From positions 105,315 through 169,314 of the forward strand of contig WOGZ01000042.1 of NCBI GenBank assembly GCA_009733775.1: 64,000 bases of DNA. The letters run 5' to 3'. The position numbers and the translations under genes were made by a program. The DNA is from Alectoria sarmentosa (lineage: Eukaryota; Ascomycota; Lecanoromycetes; Lecanorales; Parmeliaceae). Positions 57,507 through 64,000 of the stretch are shown here, piece after piece; the stretch's first letter is position 1; every line of letters begins with the position of its first letter. The notes beneath the pieces were generated by a model. It was not told the origin of the DNA. It was given only the letters and a program-made list of their open reading frames with translations, and ran no database searches.

Positions 57507-58112
57507 ATGTACATGTCTTGGGGCTTCTATATTGACAGTGCACTCCTCCTCCTCCTCGATGTCCTGGTATACGCCTCTGTTCTTCCATGTGGTGAGAAGC
57601 ATTCAAGTTGGGACAAAAGCCAAGGCCCCGCGATCCTGCCACTACGCCCGTCATCTCAGGGTAGCTACGAAATCCAGCATGTGTCGCTCGGATCGGCAAA
57701 TGCAATAATGAAGCGAAACGACGAGCAAAGTGACAGCCTCAGGGTCAGAAGGATCGATATCGTAAGCGGCAGCGTTCCAATCGCAGCGGCAGCCCATTAT
57801 CTCGAAATGTTTTACAGTGCTATCTTGTACAATGCGCTTGCTCCTTGGTGCTCTGTACCACCTCAGCAAGCGCTGGTCATGACTCTGGGACCTCTGCAGT
57901 TGACCATGCACGTTGTGTTGGACAGCGGGGTACCGCGAGGCATTCCCTGGGCCTTTGTGAGGAATTTTGCACGGAACATGCTGGCAATGACGGCACGGGG
58001 GTTTACGGGGACATTTGATATGTACTACGGAACAGATGATGGGCTCTCTTCCAACCCTAATCTCCCCAGTCTCGGTGTGGAAGTTCACCTTCGTGTTTTG
58101 TGGGGCATGTGA
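57507..58112 (+). CDS. Small secreted protein of unknown family
   Basis: A single exon of 201 residues from the ATG at 57507 (context TTCAACATG). Residues ~5-28 form a hydrophobic signal-peptide-like core (SALLLLLDVLVYASVLPCG). The mature part has a folded-looking domain: VRRIDIVSGSVPIAAAAHYL, then EMFYSAILYNAL, ALVMTLGPLQLTM and GIPWAFVRNFARNMLAM, followed by ARGFTGTFDMYYG. Spaced conserved-type PW and GF residues of this kind recur in fungal secreted proteins I cannot name. Cysteines are few (about two after the signal), so it is not a typical disulfide-rich effector. An in-frame start at 57447 would bury the signal peptide and is less likely. Its neighbours give no hint of function. Confidence 0.6.
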   Translation: MYMSWGFYIDSALLLLLDVLVYASVLPCGEKHSSWDKSQGPAILPLRPSSQGSYEIQHVSLGSANAIMKRNDEQSDSLRVRRIDIVSGSVPIAAAAHYLEMFYSAILYNALAPWCSVPPQQALVMTLGPLQLTMHVVLDSGVPRGIPWAFVRNFARNMLAMTARGFTGTFDMYYGTDDGLSSNPNLPSLGVEVHLRVLWGM

Positions 58113-58775
58113 AAGAAGCTTGGAGGTGTATTATTTCCATGCCAGGGCGACGAGTTGGATAGATGTACAATGTGGACATAGTACAAGGGGGAAAATGACA
58201 ACATTCATGCGCATTTTTAGAACGTCGGTCTTGCCAAATATGCACATTCGGGGGATGCGGATATGTGGTGTTGTGGACAGACAGCTGATTAGCCAGTACT
58301 AGTACAATCAAATTATCGAGCATGTACTCGTACCTTAATATCACGATTAAGTAGTCAGACTCTGGGCCCCACCAGAACTGCCAGTGCGGGGAAGCGACCG
58401 TAGCGTGGCCGGCTGGCAGCAGCCCAAAAATGTGGCTGGTCCTGACTCTAGACTCCTGCCGTTGTTGATCAAATCATCAGTTCGACTCTTTTTCTCAGAA
58501 TATTGGGATGCGCCGTCCACAACATATGCCGTCTTTACAGAGCAACAACCGTCAGTCGCATCTTCATCAGATAGATATAAGACACCCTCCTCTGTGTAGG
58601 TATATCTAGCTGTGTATAGTCTTCCGTTCTCTTTGCACCTTCTTCAACGGTTCCCGCGCCTTCTGGAATCCCCAACGTCTGCGACCCATTCAATCCGTTT
58701 GGTGGGCATCACATACTCTGTTGATGTGAGCAAGAGGCGAGGTAGAACACAGTCAATAGATTTCCTCATTGCACC
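58113..58775. other. Intergenic, promoter of the Zn2Cys6 factor
   Basis: No gene recognised. An AGATATAAGA TATA-like site at ~58570 lies 200 bp before the factor's ATG. Confidence 0.5.
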
Positions 58776-61433
58776 ATGACTCGACCCAAGGTCGACCCAG
58801 ATAAGAGACAGCGAACCGCCAACGCATGTGACAGTTGTAAACGAAGAAAGCAAAAGGTTCGTCGCTTCCTGCTCTTCTTGCCAACATTCCCACCTCGACA
58901 GCCATTCCGGCCTTGGCCTATGAATCTACCATTACTTCAGCAGAACCTTCGTTATCCACCTGCGCGCCAGAAAACATCTGTTGTTCTCACAGCTAAAATT
59001 TGGTCAGTGTGACGGCAAGAAGCCCTGCAGTACTTGCGATAAGAAACACTTCACTTGCGATTACAATATCACCGACAATACTCATGATGGAATCTCCCCC
59101 ACCCAGCCTTTGGCCAAACGGCGCATCAAAGAAAGCGATGTCTCTACTAGACCTGGCTCCCTGAACACCGGAAGAAGCCCATCAGTTATCACCTACCTCC
59201 CAGAGGTCTTTCCTAGTCTACAATCGTATCGGCCCCGTGTGAGCACACCATCCATTGGGGATGCCGCCAGATCCATAGGCCTTTTCCCACACAGACCTGA
59301 CTTGAAGCCGGAGATAAAAGTGCAATCTGATCGTGCGTCCACTAGTGGTGGGGATGAAGAGGCGGACAATCATACAATGACCCGAATGCTGGAAGATAGC
59401 ACTGGAAGATTGGTATACATGGGCGATGCCTCTACCCTCTCCTTCTTGCAGTTACTTCGCATGATCGTCGAGACCACAGAGGGCCCATCACCGTTTACCA
59501 TGGACCCAGAACGACACAAGATCAAGGAGATCCCATTCTCATTACCAAAAGACACCGAACTCACCCATTTGTTGCCTGACAGGCAGACCGCACTGATTCT
59601 AGTAGACTCTTTCTTTGTCAATGTCAGTATTGAACTAAACCAGTCCATCAGAAGCCACTGACCCTCAATAGACGCACGCTTTGGTTGAGGCGTTTGACGA
59701 GAAAGAATTCCTCAGAAAGATGGACAGATGTTATTCAGACCCTCTCACAGTCGATCATATCTTTCTGTGTCACTTGAACCTGGTATTCGCCATCGGACTC
59801 TCGTTTGCTACACCTGAACCGGGATCTCTGGATGCCGAGATCATTGATACTTTGAGAGCGAGCCACCCTGATCAATCAGAGATTTTTTTCCTAAATGCTA
59901 AACGCATCAACAATCCCATCATTGGCTTCGAAGATGCCGATCTCTGGTCGATACAGGCTTTGCTCCTTATGGCTTTGTATATGCTCATGAAATCGAGGAG
60001 AAATCCGGCATTTGCCTACATTGGTATTGCTCTTCTCAATCCAGCTGTTATAATCCGATGCTATTTCATACTGACTAGAAATAGGCATGGCCGTACGTAC
60101 AGCATATACTCTCGGCTTACATCGTGAAGAGACCTTGGTTGTCTTCCCTGCCGAACAGCAATTCGCCCGCAGAAACCTTTGGCGATCGTTGTTCATTCTG
60201 GATCGTTTTATAAGTGCGTCACTTGGTCGTCCGATGGCAATCGCGGACGAAGAATGCTCCGGAGAGGCTCTCGATCCATCCTCAAGTTTGTACTCTGCGC
60301 CACAGCTCGACCCTCACCAATATTGCAGGGCTGGGCTGGAAGCCGCCGTCCGCAGCTGCCATGTAGTTGGCGTCATTCTCAAAAAGGTCTACCTGCAACG
60401 TAAAATATCGACCAGACTTGCCCAAGAGCTTGCAGATCAGTGCAAGAGCTGGCCGGAGAATCTCTCCCCAGCTCTACATTGGCGCCAAGCATCTCGCCAG
60501 GACCGCAGACAAGCCATTGCCATCCTTCATTCCAATCAAGTCTACTGCCATTCGATCATCTTGCTCACACGACCATTCTTCCTCTATCTTCTCAGTGCAG
60601 AAATCCAACAGACACGTCTTGGCGCTGGTCAACAGCCTCAACAATCTCGAGGGCGAATGGAGAAATTCTCGGACGCCTGTCTGATTGCCTCGACACACAC
60701 TGTAGCCCTTGTTCAGAATGCGTATGAAGGCCAATATCTTCCTAAAATCAACCCATTCGTCACTTACTGTCTTTTTGCTGCTGCGCTCGTCATTTTCTCC
60801 CACGAATTCGCTCGTCCGGCTTCGTCCAGCGCATTGACCGGGCAATGTATAGCTAATTCGATTACAATCATGTCCTATTTCGGTGAGATGGATCCGCAAG
60901 CAAAACGTAATGCCCACATTCTCATAGAGTTTCGCAACGTCGTCACCAGACATGGAAAGTCGCCAGCTTTCCAGCTTCAGCCTCCTGCCCATCAGACCCC
61001 TCTCTCCAATCTGACGCCAGGACTGGACGTTCAAACCATTTCCCCTGTATTCGATTCAGGTTTCGCCCCAATGGTCCCACTACCAGGGGCTACCTTGGCA
61101 CCCTCTGAGACGCCTGTTCCCGCTTCTGACAAAGCAGCGAACCCGTTAGACACCGCTACCTTGGGCCAAGCCTCCATGCCACGAAAAGATTCCTTTTCAG
61201 GGCTTTTGGATCTGACAAATACAGTGCTTCCCAGTCACTCTGATGACCATTCCTCGGGCACAGAGGAATTTATCGACTTCGATTCATTTTGGACATGGCC
61301 TGGCTCGACACCTATTCCTTCGCCCGGTCTTGGAACTGCGGGTGACGTGCCGGCTAGGAACGGTAATGGCAATGGGATTCAGGGATTCCCCGATAGTGGT
61401 CTTCTGGGGACGCCTCTCTTCGAACAAGTTTAA
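58776..61433 (+). CDS. Zn2Cys6 fungal transcription factor
   Basis: A nuclear DNA-binding regulator of the Gal4 class. Exons 58776-58856, 59008-59622, 59672-60023 and 60085-61433 join in phase to 798 aa. The binuclear zinc cluster is split by the first intron: CDSCKRRKQK in exon 1 and CDGKKPCSTCDKKHFTC in exon 2, all six Cys present. A linker with little structure follows. The fungal-specific (Fungal_trans) domain spans ~250-560: LVDSFFVNTHALVEAFDEKEFL, ALLLMALYML, GMAVRTAYTLGLHRE and RRNLWRSLFILDRFISASLGRP are all typical blocks. The C-terminal 200 residues are Ser/Pro/Gly-rich with an acidic DSFWTWPG patch, probably activating. Targets are unknown; the neighbouring cellulase gene is a possible but unsupported target. 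A polyadenylation signal follows the stop. Confidence 0.93.
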
Positions 61434-62680
61434 GATTTTTGTACAGAATTGAAGCACATACACATCAATAAAAATGATGCATGACTCACGGAGCGGTTCA
61501 AGTGTCATGATGTACGGCTTATGTGTGTGAGCAAAACGTGCAGAAGAATGTCAGAAAGAATTCTGGAGACGGAAAACAGAAGGACGGGACGAAGATCATG
61601 AAGGATTTCCTGATCAATCTCAACCGACGAGTTGATTCAACAATCGACTGACTAGGCATCGTCCTGCAATCTGAATGCTTTCATACATTATGGAGCTTTT
61701 AGCAGCAGAGACCAATTCCTCCGGCACACAAACACGATCATTCCAGCAATCTCCCGTTCACGGGCCATCAAGGCAAATCCAGCTTGGAGTCCGCATTCAC
61801 TGTGTAGCTCCACTGCTCGGCTAGAGTAAAGAATGAGGTGTAAGATCAAAAGGCCCGAGGAGAGCCTCCTCGATGAAGGCAAGGTAATGTACCCACCAGC
61901 GATGACTGTCCGTGAAACACGGTATCTCAGTGCAAGCTAACAGCTTGATTGAGAGCCTTCAAGGGTCACTGGGATTCCATCGTAGCAGCTTCTTATTCCG
62001 AATAACCCCCCGAAGTCTGCGGCGCAAGGGTTGATAATGATAGGGGCGGGTCGCTTAAAACCCGGGCAAGCACCTGAAACAAACTTATGTCTTATTTCTT
62101 CCCCTCACTAAGCTTCTTTTCCTCGACAACTTCTTCTTTCCTCTTTCCTCTTTCCTCATCCATTGGCTGATGCCACACCATCCCGTGCTCTGCTGATGCT
62201 ATGGAGCATTTGATCATTGAAATGGCTGATCTTTCTTGAATGGTAGCGCTCACATCGCCCGAGTTGGGACGAGAATCGTTTCATCATCCCCCGCTATCAC
62301 TGCAATATAGGCGCCAGGGACATCATAATGACGGTAAAATCCCTGTACCACGTGAAATACCATCCCATGATCTTCGCGACTGTCAGATTCAATCTCTTGG
62401 ATGTGCCCCACCCGTGATGAAGGATGGCGTCCTCAAAGAGCCATGTTTCGAATTCCTCCGTCTCTATCATCTTGCCGAGATGGCCCCCAGACGGGTTATA
62501 CTTCTTCTACTGAGTGCATCCTCTTCGAACCTTGACCTCTTTTTGTCTCTCTTTTCGTTTGATGTGCATTCCAGTCTTTACGGCAGCGTCAACCACATTC
62601 TTTTGAGTTACATATAGTGTTGCTGCCTCTCAGTCTCACTACCACATTCTTTTTTTGACCTAGCTTTCATTTTTTTCATC
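61434..62680. other. 1.25-kb intergenic region, promoter of the GH5 gene
   Basis: Contains the poly(A) signal of the factor gene near its start and pyrimidine-rich tracts (CTTTCCTCTTTCCTC, ~62130-62155) near the likely transcription start of the GH5 gene. The open frame 62240-62617 shows no family-like sequence. Confidence 0.5.
61467..61472 (+). terminator. Poly(A) signal AATAAA
   Basis: Canonical AATAAA 34 nt after the stop codon of the Zn2Cys6 factor. A good position for 3' end processing, though fungal signals are often degenerate. Confidence 0.5.
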
Positions 62681-63945
62681 ATGCATTCTATCGTAAAGCT
62701 ATTTGCTGGCTCGATTGTGGCTTTCAGCGCAGCTCGGACTGTCGCTGCTGGTGTCAAGTTCGCAGGTGTCAATATCGCTGGATTCGATTTTGGCTGTGCT
62801 ACCGACGTACAACTGCCTTTCCATTATCTTATTTACCAGCTTTCACCATGCTAATCGCTTTCCACAGGGCACCTGTACCCTACCTTCCGTTGACCCGCCT
62901 CTCTCCCAATACGGCAGCAATGACGGTGCTGCCCAAATGGCTCACTTTACCAAAACCGACCGCCTGAATATCTTCCGCTTACCAGTCGCCTGGCAGTACC
63001 TTGTCAACGACGTCTGCGGGGGCACTCTTGACGAGACCAATTTTGTAAAGTATGATGCACTGGTGCAGGCGTGCTTGAAGACGGGCGCGCATTGTATTAT
63101 CGATATTCATAATTACGCAAGGTGGAATGGACAGGTCATTGGGGCTCCTGGCGGGCCCAAGACGAGTGACTTTTCGGGGTTGTGGGGACAGTTGGCGGAG
63201 AAGTATAAGGACGAGGGCAGTGTGGTAATGGGGTTGATGAATGAGCCGCATGACAGTATGTCACTTACTTTTCTGGTGGAAGCAAACAACTGACTTTGGG
63301 ATAGTCGAGCAAGTACCAGGTCTGGCTTCATGGGCTGCTTCGGTTCAAGCGGCTGTGACTGCTATTCGCAAAGCTGGCGCTACGACCCAGATGATCCTTC
63401 TTCCTGGTACATCCCCCCCCCCCCCCCCCTCCTCCTTTCATCCAACCCATTTAACCCATGCTCAGGCAACGGCTATACCGGCGCCAGCACATTCGTCTCG
63501 GGCGGATCGGCCGCCGTCCTTGCCGGCGTCACCAACCTCGACGGCAGCACCGACAACCTCGTCTTCGACGTGCACCAATACCTCGACTCGGATTACTCCG
63601 GCACCTCGACCGCCTGCGCCACCAACGGCATCAGCAGCGCTTTCCAACCACTCCTCAATTGGCTCAAAGACTCGAATCGCCAGGCCCTGCTCTCTGAGAC
63701 GGGAGGTGGCAGTGATAGCCAGAGCTGTCTGACGGATGTGTGCGCCGCGTTGGATTTCTTGAATGATAATTCCGGAAGCTTTTTGGGATGGGTGGGATGG
63801 GCGGCGGGAAGTTTTTCCAGTGCTTATGTTTTGAGTTTAACTCCGAAGGGGGGGAAGGATGTTGAGTTGATGACGCAGTGTTTTGCTGGGAAGTTTGATG
63901 GGGGTGCAGGTTTGGCGTCAGGGTCTAGTTCGGGCTCTAGCTCTA

Positions 63946-64000
<55 letters not shown>
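62681..64000 (+). CDS. Secreted GH5 endoglucanase (GH5_5-like), 3' end outside window
   Basis: Endo-beta-1,4-glucanases of this type cut cellulose chains outside the cell. Exons 62681-62806, 62868-63255, 63305-63406 and 63466 to the window end join in phase. An ~23-residue signal peptide (HSIVKLFAGSIVAFSAARTVAA) precedes the barrel start VKFAGVNIAGFDFGC. Catalytic acid/base: MGLMNEPHD (Glu). Nucleophile: ALLSETGGG (Glu). DIHNYARWNGQ and VFDVHQYLDSDYSGT match GH5_5 cellulases such as Trichoderma Cel5A. After the catalytic domain comes a Ser/Gly linker coded by GGCTCT repeats, which usually connects to a carbohydrate-binding module or a GPI tail; that part is beyond the window. Intron 3 contains a run of 17 C. 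No lesion seen. Confidence 0.93.
63413..63429. repeat. Poly-C tract (17 C) inside a GH5 intron
   Basis: Uninterrupted C run six bases after the donor of intron 3 (GTACAT then C17). Such tracts slip easily in replication and sequencing. Confidence 0.95.
63933..64000 (+). repeat. GGCTCT hexamer repeat coding a Gly-Ser linker
   Basis: In-frame repeats of GGCTCT/AGCTCT encode alternating Gly/Ser-Ser after the GH5 domain and continue beyond the window. Confidence 0.95.

Noticed and set aside
22154..61433. Idea that the MFS, P450, CoA-transferase and Zn2Cys6 genes form a secondary-metabolite cluster
   Set aside because: They are spread over 39 kb among unrelated genes and no PKS, NRPS, terpene or DMAT synthase is present.
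62240..62617. 125-codon plus-strand frame upstream of the GH5 gene
   Set aside because: No recognisable domain or signal peptide. It lies in the probable GH5 promoter region.
1..64000. CRISPR arrays, rRNA genes, intact transposons, telomere repeats
   Set aside because: None seen. The genome type is eukaryotic, no tandem spacer-repeat structure exists, and no transposase or reverse transcriptase was recognised.

Overview
This window is nuclear DNA of a filamentous ascomycete (Pezizomycotina). The evidence is short spliceosomal introns (mostly 45-90 nt, GT...CTAAC/CTGAC...AG), well-spaced monocistronic genes on both strands, and families typical of that group: a GtaA glutaminase, MOT1, an Ark1/Prk1 kinase, a PTH11-like receptor, a Zn2Cys6 factor, a CSC1/PHM7 channel, a P450, a GH5 cellulase and NACHT-type STAND receptors. 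The class cannot be fixed from sequence reading alone. Gene models were built by joining open frames across consensus splice sites and checking phase; exon coordinates are given in each entry.

Layout. 1-17.7 kb is mostly conserved housekeeping sequence: the 3' part of a GtaA-type glutaminase, an unknown conserved protein, Mediator subunit Med10, a decayed gene, an Ark1/Prk1-type actin kinase, and MOT1 with two micro-exons at its start. 18.7-29.2 kb is an accessory block: a wrecked NACHT-ankyrin-zinc-finger receptor gene, an MFS multidrug-type transporter, and a large intact STAND/NLR-like receptor that joins a SesB-type lipase/esterase domain to NACHT and a WD40-like propeller. 30.6-38.6 kb holds small-molecule enzymes (fructosamine kinase, a Rossmann-fold NAD(P)-binding protein, a class III CoA-transferase), a small two-exon gene that simple ORF scans miss, and a CDK-site-rich basic protein. 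40.6-44.5 kb has a PTH11-like seven-helix membrane protein and an unusual protein with a complete RNase H domain fused to a basic N-terminal region. 44.5-48.5 kb is a gene desert with a duplicated 212-bp element and a degenerate GT-rich repeat. 48.5-64 kb has a cytochrome P450, a CSC1/OSCA-type channel, a two-RRM protein, a small secreted orphan, a Zn2Cys6 transcription factor and a GH5 endoglucanase cut off by the window end inside a Gly/Ser linker.

The most interesting parts are the intact SesB-NACHT-WD40 receptor beside a dead NACHT-ankyrin gene (fungal incompatibility/immune-receptor turnover), the RNase H fusion beside a repeat-bearing desert, two long imperfect inverted repeats, and several unusual splice features: GC-AG introns, stop-free in-frame introns, micro-exons, and a 240-nt intron containing a protein-like frame. 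No secondary-metabolite core enzyme, rRNA gene, functional tRNA gene, CRISPR array or intact transposon was recognised.
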